DNA of 64,000 nucleotides from Lysinibacillus_B sp042920265 (GCF_042920265.1 NZ_JBDQZI010000006.1:146516-210515), one strand, 5' to 3'; counted from the stretch's first letter, positions 26,721 to 35,500 are shown. Translations and numbers: made by a program. Notes: generated by a model from the sequence alone, not told the origin.

Positions 26721-27092
26721 TTGGCTGCACAAACTGGCGTAACAAAGCGAACAATCGATTATTATACGAATCTTGGCTTATTACAAGTCGAGCGTTCCGC
26801 ATCGAATTATCGCTATTACGACCGTGCAATGGTTGAACGGATTCATTGGATTGAGGAACAGAAGAAATCAGGGAAATGCCTTGATGAAATTCGTACACTG
26901 TTAACGATTGATGCGCCAATTGAAGAAGAGATTGATATTCAAGAAATTCGCCTACAGATGCGAAAACTTGAACATGATGTGGCGAAATTAATGGAGCAGA
27001 TGGACGAAACAGAAAAACAAAAATTACGCAAAAAAGTGTCACCAGAAAGTGTGGCACTCATGCAATCACTATTATTAATTTTAAACAACTAG
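26721..27092 (+). CDS. MerR-family regulator with disturbed 5' end
   Basis: A 123-residue MerR-type regulator: winged HTH (QTGVTKRTIDYYTNLGLL) and C-terminal coiled coil. In-frame codons continue upstream to 26691 and encode the expected KLKIGEL start of the HTH, but no ATG/GTG/TTG lies there before the TAG at 26688. The well-spaced GGAGGTGAT (26680-26688) points to TTG 26692, which is one base out of frame and reaches a stop after 5 codons. Either one base is missing near 26694-26698, or initiation is at TTG 26721 or a rare codon. The stop TAG overlaps the next gene's ribosome site. Confidence 0.65.
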   Translation: MAAQTGVTKRTIDYYTNLGLLQVERSASNYRYYDRAMVERIHWIEEQKKSGKCLDEIRTLLTIDAPIEEEIDIQEIRLQMRKLEHDVAKLMEQMDETEKQKLRKKVSPESVALMQSLLLILNN

Positions 27093-27132
27093 GAGGTGAA
27101 CGTTCTACTTTAGTGAGTAGAACGACTAATTG
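27091..27132 (+). promoter_or_regulatory. Ribosome site, hairpin and TTG start of first MpfA-like gene
   Basis: The ribosome site AGGAGGTGA (27091-27099) is followed by a perfect 9 bp hairpin CGTTCTACT/AGTAGAACG (27101-27109/27116-27124, loop TTAGTG), then ACTAA and the TTG start (27130). Linear distance from GGAGG to TTG is ~34 nt, but ~9 nt if the hairpin is excluded. TAA at 27127 is directly upstream in frame, so no earlier start is possible. Confidence 0.8.
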
Positions 27133-28455
27133 TCCACGGCAATTAATTTAACAATCTTTGCGATTTTAATCGCTTTAACAGCATTCTTCGTAGCGACTGA
27201 GTTCGCTATCGTAAAGGTACGTCAATCGCGTATCGATCAGCTTGTAGCAGAAGGTAAGGCAGGCTCTATTGCGGCTAAACAAGTAACGACTCATTTAGAT
27301 GAATATTTATCTGCCTGTCAGCTTGGTATTACAGTAACAGCGCTCGGTATTGGTATGGTCGGTGAATCAACATTTGAGTTTATTTTACACCCATTGTTCG
27401 AAACAATCGGTATTCCAACAGATTATATTCACTGGTTTACCATCGCAGCTGCATTTGCCATCGCCACATTTTTACACGTAGTTGTTGGTGAATTAGCACC
27501 AAAAACAATTGCTATTCAAAAAGCAGAAGCGGTCACACTTGCATTTGCAAAACCAATCAAATTTTTCTATAAAGTGATGTATCCATTTATTTGGTTATTA
27601 AATGGATCCGCTCGTTTATTACTAAAATTAGTTGGCATGAAGCCAGCAAGTGAACATGAGCTTTCCCATACAGAGGAAGAATTACGCTTACTATTATCTG
27701 AGAGTTATAAATCAGGTGAAATTAACGTCAATGAATTAAAATACGTTAATAATGTGTTTGAATTTGACGATAAAATCGCACGAGAAATTATGGTACCACG
27801 TACAGATATCGTTGGTTTCGAAGTAAATGCGACATTTGAAGAAGTATTAACCCAAATATCTGAAGAACGTTATACACGTTACCCTGTTTTCGAAGGAGAC
27901 CGTGATACGATTTTAGGGTTTCTGAATATTAAAGATTTCTTAACTTTAGGGATGAAAAATCGTATTCAACCGGACACATTTAAACTATCAGCATTTATCA
28001 ACCCAGTCATACGTACAATTGAAACAACGCCTATTCACGACTTGCTACAAAAAATGCAAAAAGAACGTACACATATTGCGATTTTACTAGACGAGTACGG
28101 CGGTACAAGTGGGATGGTAACCGTTGAAGATATTTTAGAAGAACTTGTTGGAGAAATTCGTGACGAGTTCGATGATGATGAAATTCCTGAAGTTCGTCGT
28201 GTTGGCGAAGGTCATTATTTAATCCACTCGAAAGTACTGCTCGATGATGTAGCAAAACTGTTATATATTGAATTAGAGCAACCAGAAATTGATACAATTG
28301 GTGGTTGGTACTTTACAAATGACATGGATTTAGACACATCAAAGTCCATTTACTATGAAGGCTACCAGTTCTCTATCAAAGAAAAAGAAGGTCACCAAAT
28401 TCACTATCTTGAAGTGAAAAAAGGCGAGGCACCTGAAGAGCTAGTAACAGATTAA
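27130..28455 (+). CDS. CNNM/CBS-domain (hemolysin C-like) transporter, MpfA/YhdP type
   Basis: A 441-residue membrane protein with an N-terminal DUF21/CNNM domain (three to four segments; ATEFAIVKVR, LGITVTALGIG, HVVVGELAPKT), a CBS pair (EIMVPRTDI ... LLDEYGGTSGMVTVEDILEE cited in part) and a C-terminal CorC/HlyC domain. B. subtilis MpfA (YhdP) of this family exports magnesium; a MerR gene is its neighbour there too. A paralogue lies at 30344. The TTG start has the unusual hairpin spacing described separately. Confidence 0.9.
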   Translation: MSTAINLTIFAILIALTAFFVATEFAIVKVRQSRIDQLVAEGKAGSIAAKQVTTHLDEYLSACQLGITVTALGIGMVGESTFEFILHPLFETIGIPTDYIHWFTIAAAFAIATFLHVVVGELAPKTIAIQKAEAVTLAFAKPIKFFYKVMYPFIWLLNGSARLLLKLVGMKPASEHELSHTEEELRLLLSESYKSGEINVNELKYVNNVFEFDDKIAREIMVPRTDIVGFEVNATFEEVLTQISEERYTRYPVFEGDRDTILGFLNIKDFLTLGMKNRIQPDTFKLSAFINPVIRTIETTPIHDLLQKMQKERTHIAILLDEYGGTSGMVTVEDILEELVGEIRDEFDDDEIPEVRRVGEGHYLIHSKVLLDDVAKLLYIELEQPEIDTIGGWYFTNDMDLDTSKSIYYEGYQFSIKEKEGHQIHYLEVKKGEAPEELVTD

Positions 28456-28498
28456 TAAACAAGCACCACTTGCCTCAAGCTAGAGTGGATGCATAAAG

Positions 28499-28532
28499 AG
28501 GCGGGCAAAATTGCTCGCCTTTTCATTTTATC
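28499..28532 (+). terminator. Terminator after first MpfA-like gene
   Basis: GGCGGGCAA pairs with TTGCTCGCC, followed by TTTTCATTTT. Confidence 0.75.
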
Positions 28533-28545
28533 AAAGGAGGTTCAT

Positions 28546-29355
28546 ATGGAAGATTTGATTTTACTCATTAAGCATTTGATTATTGGGCTTGTACAAGGTG
28601 TTACAGAGCCCATTCCCGTATCTTCGAGCGGACATGTTATGATTGCCTCTGAAATTTTAGGCCTTGGGGAACAAGGCTTTACGTTCGCTATTTTAACAAA
28701 TACCGCCTCTCTACTTGCTGTACTGTTTATGTACAGAGAAGATGTGATGCGTTTAGCTACGAATTCATTGCGCTATATACGCACTAAAAACCGGAAGTAT
28801 GCGGCAGATTTTAGATTTGTGATTTTAATCATCATCGGTTCCATTCCTGCTGGTGTTCTCGGTGTGCTTTTAAGTGATGTCATCGCTGAGAATGTAAGCA
28901 TGACTATTATTGCAATCATGCTATTTGTAACAGGAACTGCCTTATGGATAATTCGCAATATGCGTGGTAAAAAGGGCGATGCCGATTTGACAGCAAAAGA
29001 TGCTTTTCTAGTTGGTCTTGGGCAAGCAGTTGCTTTGACTCCAGGGATTAGTCGCTCAGGGGCAACGATTATTTCAGCCATTGCTGTTGGCATGAAGCAA
29101 GATACAGCACTCCGCTTTTCGTTTATGCTGTACATCCCTGTTAGCCTTGGTGGTGTAGTACTTGGTTTCTCAGACTTTATTCATGAGCCAAATAAAGCAG
29201 CGCTTGCTTTACCGTATACAGTCACATTTATCGCCACACTGTTTATGACATACTTTGCACTGAAATGGTTTATGGGCATTATGAAACACGGTAAACTTAT
29301 CTACTTTACTTACTATTGCTTTATCGTCGGTACACTTCTATTAATCTTTTACTAA
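28546..29355 (+). CDS. uppP: Undecaprenyl-diphosphatase
   Basis: A 269-residue polytopic enzyme of the UppP/BacA family that recycles undecaprenyl pyrophosphate for cell-wall synthesis and gives bacitracin resistance. Motifs are QGVTEPIPVSSSGHVMI near the N-terminus and PGISRSGATI in the second half. ATG 28546 follows AAAGGAGG; the frame from 28489 would run through the preceding terminator. Confidence 0.93.
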   Translation: MEDLILLIKHLIIGLVQGVTEPIPVSSSGHVMIASEILGLGEQGFTFAILTNTASLLAVLFMYREDVMRLATNSLRYIRTKNRKYAADFRFVILIIIGSIPAGVLGVLLSDVIAENVSMTIIAIMLFVTGTALWIIRNMRGKKGDADLTAKDAFLVGLGQAVALTPGISRSGATIISAIAVGMKQDTALRFSFMLYIPVSLGGVVLGFSDFIHEPNKAALALPYTVTFIATLFMTYFALKWFMGIMKHGKLIYFTYYCFIVGTLLLIFY

Positions 29356-29394
29356 GAAAAAGACTTCGCTCATGAGTGAAGTCTTTTTGTTTTT
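29356..29394. terminator. uppP terminator
   Basis: AAAAAGACTTCGCTCA pairs with TGAGTGAAGTCTTTTT; it also contains the end of the decayed minus-strand gene. Confidence 0.85.
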
Positions 29395-29483
29395 ATATAA
29401 CGTCGACCAAAGACGATGTAAAAGTACGTAGAAGCGATTAAATATAAGCACCCTGTAATCGAAAATGCAGAGGCATATCCCTA
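29370..29483 (-). pseudogene. C-terminal remnant of an MFS-type transporter
   Basis: The minus strand encodes GYASAFSITGCLYLIASTYF followed by YIVFGRRYIKTKRLHS and a stop, the usual look of the last membrane segment and basic tail of an MFS transporter. Immediately upstream a TAG stop and the sequence AAAAGGCGCTTGCTAG occur, which match the end of the family A-type repeat. The rest of the gene is missing. Confidence 0.5.
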
Positions 29484-29880
29484 GCAAGCGCCTTTTCAAC
29501 CTACACTAAGTTTTTTGACGATTAGAAAAACACAACGCGCGTCAAAATAACGCGAGTTGATGTCTTTTATTATGTGGATTTTCTTTATTCCACACAAAAA
29601 ACACCTACCCTTTTAGAATAAGTGCCTAAAGAGTACAGGTAGCCCTTACCTGTACTCCTCTATTATGCGCGCTTTTAAGCAAATAACAAAAGAAATGTTA
29701 TCAGGTTCGGTTGGTGATATTGAACTGCTGGCGATTGTAAATTCATGTTCATCATGATCCGTTCTCTCTATTTCCTTTAAATTATTTAGCGTGCCTTAAC
29801 TTTAGCATACAGAAAATTAAATTGTAAATTTTTTTATAAAATACCAGATGTGTTGATTATACAAATACTAGTAGATCATA
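29484..29880. other. Non-coding stretch with hairpins
   Basis: No convincing gene. It holds CGATTAGAAAAACACAAC (29518 onward), which recurs at 47188; a hairpin GAGTACAGGTA/TACCTGTACTC (29631-29657); and on the minus strand CACTTA/TAGGTG followed by TTTTTT, which could end a small transcript. A minus frame MMNMNLQSPAVQYHQPNLIT and five more residues (start near 29756) has a weak GGAAATAGAGAG site and is not called. Confidence 0.4.
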
Positions 29881-29904
29881 AGCGTGCTTTTTAATGAAAT
29901 GATT

Positions 29905-30125
29905 AATAAAAAGGCGCTTGCTCGTTGATTGTAGCGGAGGCGACTCGACTCCTGCAGGAGAAAGATCAAAGGCTAAAGTCGCCACGTCACGAGCGCAACG
30001 CCTTTGTGAGCAACATCATGTTGCCCCGAGTTGAAAATCCATTTATTTCGGCATTAGCCGAAATAAATTAGTTGAAGCCGTGCCTGCGGAAAGCGAGTCA
30101 GCCGTAGCGGAAATCAACGTATTTC
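29905..30125. repeat. Family A-type intergenic repeat, inverted long copy
   Basis: On the minus strand it reads TTGATTTCCGCTACGGCTGA ... GCACGGCTTCAACTAATTTA ... CTCCTGCAGGAGTCGAGTCG ... CAATCAACGAGCAAGCGCC, matching 20225-20400 inverted, with an extra insert that includes ATTTCGGCTAATGCCGAAAT (a perfect hairpin). Confidence 0.75.
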
Positions 30126-30288
30126 AATGTTCTCTTTAACAATAAGAGGTAAATCAACACGCGTGATAAAATACATGATTATAAAAATTCCCCGAAAAAC
30201 ATAAGCGTTATTTGCACTCGATATAAAGACAAGATTTGTTTTTTTCTTTGAAATATTTTATGATTATGTCATTAACATTTTTTCTCAT

Positions 30289-30346
30289 AGGAGGTGTACT
30301 CTTTACTTATCTCGCCCATTCGCGCCATAAGTAAAGGACATATTTG
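30289..30346 (+). promoter_or_regulatory. Ribosome site, hairpin and TTG start of second MpfA-like gene
   Basis: AGGAGGTG (30289-30296) is followed by a perfect 10 bp stem CTTTACTTAT/ATAAGTAAAG (30301-30310/30327-30336), then GACATAT and TTG (30344). A weaker AAAGGA (30333-30338) lies 5 nt before the TTG, inside the 3' strand of the stem. TAA at 30332 is in frame upstream, so TTG is the first start. Confidence 0.75.
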
Positions 30347-31690
30347 GACGTAGACATAGTTGAGCTAACCATAAGGTTTGGAGCATTCGCTCTATTAATT
30401 GCCGCTACGGCATTTTTCGTTGCAACTGAGTTTGCAATAGTTAAAGTAAGAACGACTCGTATTGACCAGCTTGTAGCTGAAGGAAACAAAAAAGCTATAA
30501 AAGCCAAAAAAGTGATTTCAAACTTAGATGAATACTTATCTGCCTGCCAGTTAGGTATTACTATTACTGCTTTAGGTCTCGGTTGGTTAGGTGAGCCAAC
30601 ATTTGAGCTAATTCTTCATCCATTATTTGAAATACTTGGATTAGAAGGTCGTGTTACGTCACTTCTTTCATTCATTATTGCATTTGCACTCGTAACGTTT
30701 TTACACGTTGTCGTAGGGGAATTATCACCGAAAACTCTCGCAATTCAAAAGGCAGAGGCTGTTACTTTAAGCTTAGCAGGACCGCTTATTTTATTCCATA
30801 ACATCATGTATCCGTTTATCCGCACGTTAAATGGATCAGCACGTGCTTTAACAGGCTTGTTTGGGTTAAAAATGGTAGGGGAATCAGAAGAAGCCCATTC
30901 TGAGGAAGAGCTTCGTATGATTTTATCGGACAGCTTAAAGGGTGGCGAAATTAACCACTCCGAATACGAATACGTAAACAGTATTTTCGAATTCTCTGAC
31001 CGTATTGCGAAAGAAATTATGGTACCTCGAACTGAAATTATTAGTATCGAAAAAGATTTAACATTACGTCAAGTATTCGAGGTCATGGGTGTGGAGCAGT
31101 ATACACGTTACCCAATTATCGATGGCGATAAAGACCATGTAATCGGTCTTGTGAACATGAAACATTTACTCACTGCTTATATAAAAGACCCAACAAATGG
31201 GGATAAATTAATTACGGACTATATGCAGCCTATTATTCGCGTCATTGAAACGATTCCAATTAGTGATTTACTATTAAAAATCCAACAAGAACGTATTCAT
31301 ATGGCCATTTTAATGGATGAATATGGTGGTACGTCAGGGTTAGTCACAATCGAAGATATTATCGAAGAAATCGTAGGGGATATTCAAGATGAGTTCGATG
31401 AAGACGAAATTCCTGAAGTACAAGAAATCGCAGAAGGAAAACACTACATTGTAGATGCAAAAATGCTACTGCAAGAAGTAAATGATCTTCTAGGTACAAC
31501 TATTGAAGACGAAGATATTGATACAATTGGCGGCTGGTTCATGACACAGCATTTCGATGCGGTAGAGGGAGATAGTATCCAAGCTCATGGTTATGAATTT
31601 AAAATTAAAGAGCTTGACGGACACCACATCCTTTACCTTGAAGTGACAAAGATTCCTGAAACAGCGACCGAAAAAGACATCTTAGAATAA
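30344..31690 (+). CDS. CNNM/CBS-domain (hemolysin C-like) transporter, second paralogue
   Basis: A 448-residue paralogue of the gene at 27130, alike over its whole length: CNNM domain (AATAFFVATEFAIVKV, HVVVGELSPKT), CBS pair (EIMVPRTEI, LMDEYGGTSGLVTIEDI) and CorC/HlyC domain. A divalent-cation exporter role is inferred from MpfA. It precedes a CDF metal exporter, so this region groups three predicted cation exporters. Its TTG start and upstream hairpin repeat the arrangement of its paralogue. Confidence 0.9.
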   Translation: MDVDIVELTIRFGAFALLIAATAFFVATEFAIVKVRTTRIDQLVAEGNKKAIKAKKVISNLDEYLSACQLGITITALGLGWLGEPTFELILHPLFEILGLEGRVTSLLSFIIAFALVTFLHVVVGELSPKTLAIQKAEAVTLSLAGPLILFHNIMYPFIRTLNGSARALTGLFGLKMVGESEEAHSEEELRMILSDSLKGGEINHSEYEYVNSIFEFSDRIAKEIMVPRTEIISIEKDLTLRQVFEVMGVEQYTRYPIIDGDKDHVIGLVNMKHLLTAYIKDPTNGDKLITDYMQPIIRVIETIPISDLLLKIQQERIHMAILMDEYGGTSGLVTIEDIIEEIVGDIQDEFDEDEIPEVQEIAEGKHYIVDAKMLLQEVNDLLGTTIEDEDIDTIGGWFMTQHFDAVEGDSIQAHGYEFKIKELDGHHILYLEVTKIPETATEKDILE

Positions 31691-31707
31691 TTTTGCATAC
31701 GTTTAAA

Positions 31708-31738
31708 CGGCTCTCGCATTAGAGAGTCGTTTTCGTGT
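31708..31738 (+). terminator. Terminator after second MpfA-like gene
   Basis: ACGGCTCTC pairs with GAGAGTCGT, followed by TTTCG; moderate strength, so the CDF gene may be partly co-transcribed. Confidence 0.6.
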
Positions 31739-31767
31739 CTTTAGAACTTTTTCAAGGGGGAAACATT

Positions 31768-32667
31768 TTGGAGCTATATACAAACTTACGTGCTGGGGAA
31801 AAAGGTGCTTGGCTATCCATTGGTACATACATCTTTTTAAGTGCGATGAAATTAATTGTCGGCTACATTGGCATGAGTGCTGCCTTAAAAGCGGACGGGC
31901 TAAATAATACGACTGATATTATTGCCTCCATCGCAGTGCTGATTGGCTTACGTATTTCACAAAAACCACCTGATGTAAATCATCAATACGGACACCTGCG
32001 TGCAGAAACGATTGCTTCTCTCATCGCTTCATTTATTATGATGGTGGTCGGTTTACAAGTACTATCCACATCCATTCGTGGATTATTTCAACCGATTGAA
32101 GAATCACCTTCTATGCTAACGGCTATCGTAGCCTTATTTAGTGCACTCATTATGTATGTGGTCTATCGGTATAATTTAGCACTTGCCAACAAAATTAAAA
32201 GCTCCGCTGTTCGCGCAGCCGCTTATGATAATCGTTCCGATGCACTTGTAAGTATCGGTACAGCCATCGGTATTTTCGGAGCAATCTTTGGTTTCCCTAT
32301 TATCGATACGATTACAGCGTTAATTGTCGGGCTCATTATTATCAAAACAGCGATTGAGATTTTCTGGGAAGCGGTGGTGACACTGACAGATGGTTTTGAC
32401 GCGGAAGAAACAGAAACACTCAAAAAATTAATTGCCAATGTTGATGGTGTCATTGATTTACTGGATTTAAAAGGGCGCTCACATGGCAATATGAGCTTTG
32501 TCGATGTGACGGTCACAGTAAATCCAAACTTAAATGTCATTGAAAGCCATACAATTAGCGATACAATTGAAGCGACAGTACAACGCTTTAATCCACATTG
32601 TATTGTGCTTGTGCATATTGAACCCCATTACATTCCAACCGCTGTCGAAGAGGATTATCATTTTTAA
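31768..32667 (+). CDS. Cation diffusion facilitator (MneS/YeaB-like)
   Basis: A 299-residue CDF exporter: six membrane segments, metal motifs ADGLNNTTDI in segment 2 and YDNRSDALVS in segment 5, loop HQYGHLRAE, and a C-terminal cytoplasmic domain (LKGRSHGNMSFVDVTV). The NT/ND motif set and N-terminus resemble the manganese exporter MneS of B. subtilis; the metal is inferred. TTG 31768 has AAGGGGGAA at good spacing; GTG 31735 would place the ribosome site inside the protein. Confidence 0.82.
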   Translation: MELYTNLRAGEKGAWLSIGTYIFLSAMKLIVGYIGMSAALKADGLNNTTDIIASIAVLIGLRISQKPPDVNHQYGHLRAETIASLIASFIMMVVGLQVLSTSIRGLFQPIEESPSMLTAIVALFSALIMYVVYRYNLALANKIKSSAVRAAAYDNRSDALVSIGTAIGIFGAIFGFPIIDTITALIVGLIIIKTAIEIFWEAVVTLTDGFDAEETETLKKLIANVDGVIDLLDLKGRSHGNMSFVDVTVTVNPNLNVIESHTISDTIEATVQRFNPHCIVLVHIEPHYIPTAVEEDYHF

Positions 32668-32669
32668 TA

Positions 32670-32713
32670 AAAAATGCGAAATGAGTTTTTATGCCCATTT
32701 CGCATTTTTTATT
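32670..32713. terminator. Terminator between convergent genes
   Basis: AATGCGAAATGAG pairs with CCCATTTCGCATT, followed by TTTTATTTT; A tract on the other side. Confidence 0.8.
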
Positions 32714-32924
32714 TTCGGTTCTGTTTTCGACGCTTTTCTTGTTCGCGCTCCATTTTCATGCCTTTCCAGCGTACGATCATTCCAATAATGACAAACACCC
32801 AACCAATTGCGATAAAAGCATATTGGAGTGGTTTGTTTTCAGGTGGAATCACCCCAAAAATAGCTGCTGCAATCACAGTCATCCCGGACACCGATATGAG
32901 CAATCCTGCCATAACAATATTCAT
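32709..32924 (-). CDS. Small two-segment membrane protein
   Basis: A 71-residue protein with two membrane segments (GLLISVSGMTVIAAAIFGV and YAFIAIGWVFVIIGMIV) and a strongly basic tail (KGMKMEREQEKRRKQNRK). No family recognised. ATG 32924 follows GAGGTGC. It lies just downstream of the yhcEFGHI operon and could be its last gene, with a 40 bp gap. Confidence 0.65.
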   Translation of the reverse strand: MNIVMAGLLISVSGMTVIAAAIFGVIPPENKPLQYAFIAIGWVFVIIGMIVRWKGMKMEREQEKRRKQNRK

Positions 32925-32964
32925 AGTAGCACCTCTATTAACTTCATAGGTACATTATACATGA

Positions 32965-33900
32965 TTAGGCTGTGACGTCACGCTTCATAAAGAACGTAAA
33001 GGTAATGACTAAAAACAGTACCGCATAAATTACATTCATCGTTAAAGAGAATGATAATGTTAAGCCTTCAATAATTGGCGAAGAGCCTGTTGCATACTGC
33101 GTTAAATCTGTATGCGTAATCCAAATGTATTTCGCGATTTCATATTTACTTAACAACATCACTACTGTCGCACCCATAAACGAAATAAATAATGTTAACC
33201 CAACAGCAAGTGAGCTTGAGCTAAAGACAGAGCCAATCATAAACGCAAGGAAAATCGACATGAAGAAATCACTAAAAGATAACGCGAGCATTTCAAAGTA
33301 GTTCCCCCAGACATTCACTTCTTTCACGACACCGTCCACTACTTCAAGTGGTGTTGAAGCTGTCGTCCCCCACAAAATGACACCGACAAGTGCTGAAAAG
33401 GCAAGTGTCACACCATAAATGAATAACCCATAGAAAATGGTTGTCACAAGTTTGGATAATAAAATTTTCCATCTCGCGACTGGACGTGTTAATAACATTT
33501 TAATTGTCCCTGTTGAGAATTCACTCGAAACAATCCCCGCTGCTACCACAACGGCAAAGATTGTAATAAACATTCTTGATAAACTTAATTCAAAATTCAT
33601 AAAACTATCGATTGTCGTCGCCATTTGAGGTGGAATATTCTGTTCCATACGATATTCATTCATTAATAATAACTCTTGGAAATAGACTTTATCTTGTGCT
33701 GTTAGCGTCTCATCTTGTAGCATATTTTGATATTCTGCATTTTCTTGCTGTAATGTTTCTTTCCAGTTATCATTAACCGGCTCATCATAGTATTTCATCA
33801 TGGCTGCTGGCCCAACAACAAGCAGTAGCATAATAATAAGCATCACCCATGAGCTTTTCTTTGCCCATAATTTCATCCATTCATTTTTAACGTATTTCAT
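32965..33900 (-). CDS. yhcI: ABC-2 type permease YhcI
   Basis: A 311-residue permease of the NatB/ABC-2 type: an N-terminal segment, a ~90-residue external domain, then five more segments and the SSEFSTGTIKMLLTRPVAR motif. ATG 33900 overlaps the end of the ATPase gene by 14 bp and has GGAGGTG; this coupling supports the start. Last permease of the yhcEFGHI operon. Confidence 0.88.
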   Translation of the reverse strand: MKYVKNEWMKLWAKKSSWVMLIIMLLLVVGPAAMMKYYDEPVNDNWKETLQQENAEYQNMLQDETLTAQDKVYFQELLLMNEYRMEQNIPPQMATTIDSFMNFELSLSRMFITIFAVVVAAGIVSSEFSTGTIKMLLTRPVARWKILLSKLVTTIFYGLFIYGVTLAFSALVGVILWGTTASTPLEVVDGVVKEVNVWGNYFEMLALSFSDFFMSIFLAFMIGSVFSSSSLAVGLTLFISFMGATVVMLLSKYEIAKYIWITHTDLTQYATGSSPIIEGLTLSFSLTMNVIYAVLFLVITFTFFMKRDVTA

Positions 33901-34795
33901 CAATCGCACCTCCACCTGTCATTTCAAGGAATTGATCTTCTAATGTTTTTTGTGTTGGTTGTAATGCATAAATATCTAATCCTGCTACAGTTAGCTCTTT
34001 TACTAAGGCAGGCACTTGCTCTTTATTTATCTCTACAGCAAACCCATCTCCTTGCTCTTCCACTGTGTAAGATGCAAGCATTTGTGCAAGCTGCTCTTTC
34101 GGTGTTGCCTCGATATAATACATGCTCGTTTCTACACCGTTCATTTCGCGAATATCAATTAATGTCCCGTTTTGAATGACAGCAATACGATCACACATCA
34201 GTTCAATCTCAGATAATAAGTGACTCGACACCATGACAGATACGCCTTCTGTTTGCGCAATTTGACGAAGGTACATACGAAACTCTCGGATACCGGCTGG
34301 GTCCAGGCCATTTGTTGGCTCATCCAAAATTAAAAACTTCGGACGATGTAATAATGCCTGTGCAAGCCCTAGCCGTTGACGCATCCCAAGGGAATATGTA
34401 CTGACCTTTTCATGAATGCGTTTTTCAAGTCCAACCTGACGAACTACTTCGTCAATCCGCTCCTTTGTTACCCCGTTATGCATACGTGCAAAATGCACTA
34501 AGTTTTTATAGCCTGTCATAAACTTATACATTTCAGGATTTTCAACGATTACGCCTACTTTACTGATGGCTTCTTCATAATTGGACGCAAGCGATACCCC
34601 ATCGATGATTACTTCTCCTTCTGTTGGATACATCAGCCCCGTCATCATACGAATAGTCGTCGTCTTCCCTGCACCATTTGGGCCAAGAAAACCTGTAATT
34701 TGTCCCGGATAAAACGCCAAGTCGAGGGATTTAATAATTGGCTTCCCTTTAATGGTTTTTGATAATCTTTTTAACTCTACAACTGGTTTTGTCAT
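33887..34795 (-). CDS. yhcH: ABC transporter ATP-binding protein YhcH
   Basis: A 302-residue ATPase: Walker A GPNGAGKTTT, signature YSLGMRQRLGLAQAL, Walker B FLILDEPTNGLDP, plus a ~90-residue C-terminal extension typical of BcrA-like exporters. Together with YhcI it would form a BcrAB/NatAB-type exporter. It starts right after the yhcG stop codon. Confidence 0.93.
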   Translation of the reverse strand: MTKPVVELKRLSKTIKGKPIIKSLDLAFYPGQITGFLGPNGAGKTTTIRMMTGLMYPTEGEVIIDGVSLASNYEEAISKVGVIVENPEMYKFMTGYKNLVHFARMHNGVTKERIDEVVRQVGLEKRIHEKVSTYSLGMRQRLGLAQALLHRPKFLILDEPTNGLDPAGIREFRMYLRQIAQTEGVSVMVSSHLLSEIELMCDRIAVIQNGTLIDIREMNGVETSMYYIEATPKEQLAQMLASYTVEEQGDGFAVEINKEQVPALVKELTVAGLDIYALQPTQKTLEDQFLEMTGGGAIDEIR

Positions 34796-35494
34796 TTAAT
34801 CCACCTGCTTTTCATAAAGTGATTTCATCCACTGCACTGCATCTTCTCCGCGCTCATCACGAATAAGCTCCAACTCTTCCATCGCACGTACTTGCCCATT
34901 TTGCAATAAAATCAATTGATCAAGTACTGGCTCGACCTCATTGACTTCATGTGTAGATAAAATAATCGATTGTGTTTCTAAATCGACAAAGCGAATGAGT
35001 CCTTTAATGAGCGCCTCTCTTGCTAACGGGTCAAGCCCCGCAAAAGGTTCATCTAATATATAAAGAGGTGTCTCCCTCCCTAAAGTGGCCGCCATTTTCA
35101 CACGACCACGATTTCCTTTGGATAGCTTTTTTAGTTTTTCTGTTGTCGGCACTTGTAAATGCGATGCAATCACATGTGCCTTATCAATCGAAAAATCGTC
35201 AAATTGCTCGGCATAAAATTGAAATACTTGCTCACCTGTATAATTTTCATAAAACAAATCAATGTCTGGCTGGTAGGCAATTTTATTGGCTAAACGGCGT
35301 GTTACCTGTTCACCTTCTAGTGTAATGGTGCCTGTCGTTGGTACAAGTAAGCCCGCCATTAACTTTAATAGCGTAGACTTGCCGCTCCCGTTCTCCCCTA
35401 TAATCCCTACCATTTGCCCACTTGGAATAGAGAGCGTCACATTATTTAATATGTCTGCACTTTTATAACGAAACGATACATCCTGTAATTGCAT
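34796..35494 (-). CDS. yhcG: ABC transporter ATP-binding protein YhcG
   Basis: A 232-residue ATPase of the YtrB type: Walker A GENGSGKST, signature LSKGNRGRVKMAATL, Walker B LYILDEPFAGLDP. It probably pairs with the membrane protein YhcE. The gene starts 6 bp after yhcF. Operon order yhcE-F-G-H-I is that of B. subtilis. Confidence 0.92.
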   Translation of the reverse strand: MQLQDVSFRYKSADILNNVTLSIPSGQMVGIIGENGSGKSTLLKLMAGLLVPTTGTITLEGEQVTRRLANKIAYQPDIDLFYENYTGEQVFQFYAEQFDDFSIDKAHVIASHLQVPTTEKLKKLSKGNRGRVKMAATLGRETPLYILDEPFAGLDPLAREALIKGLIRFVDLETQSIILSTHEVNEVEPVLDQLILLQNGQVRAMEELELIRDERGEDAVQWMKSLYEKQVD

Positions 35495-35500
35495 AAAGCT

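Noticed and set aside
28489..28545. N-terminal extension of UppP
   Set aside because: It would be translated through the terminator hairpin at 28499-28532; ATG 28546 has AAAGGAGG.
29660..29760. Minus-strand frame MMNMNLQSPAVQYHQ of ~25 residues
   Set aside because: Weak ribosome spacing, no family, no second copy; kept only as a note in the non-coding stretch.
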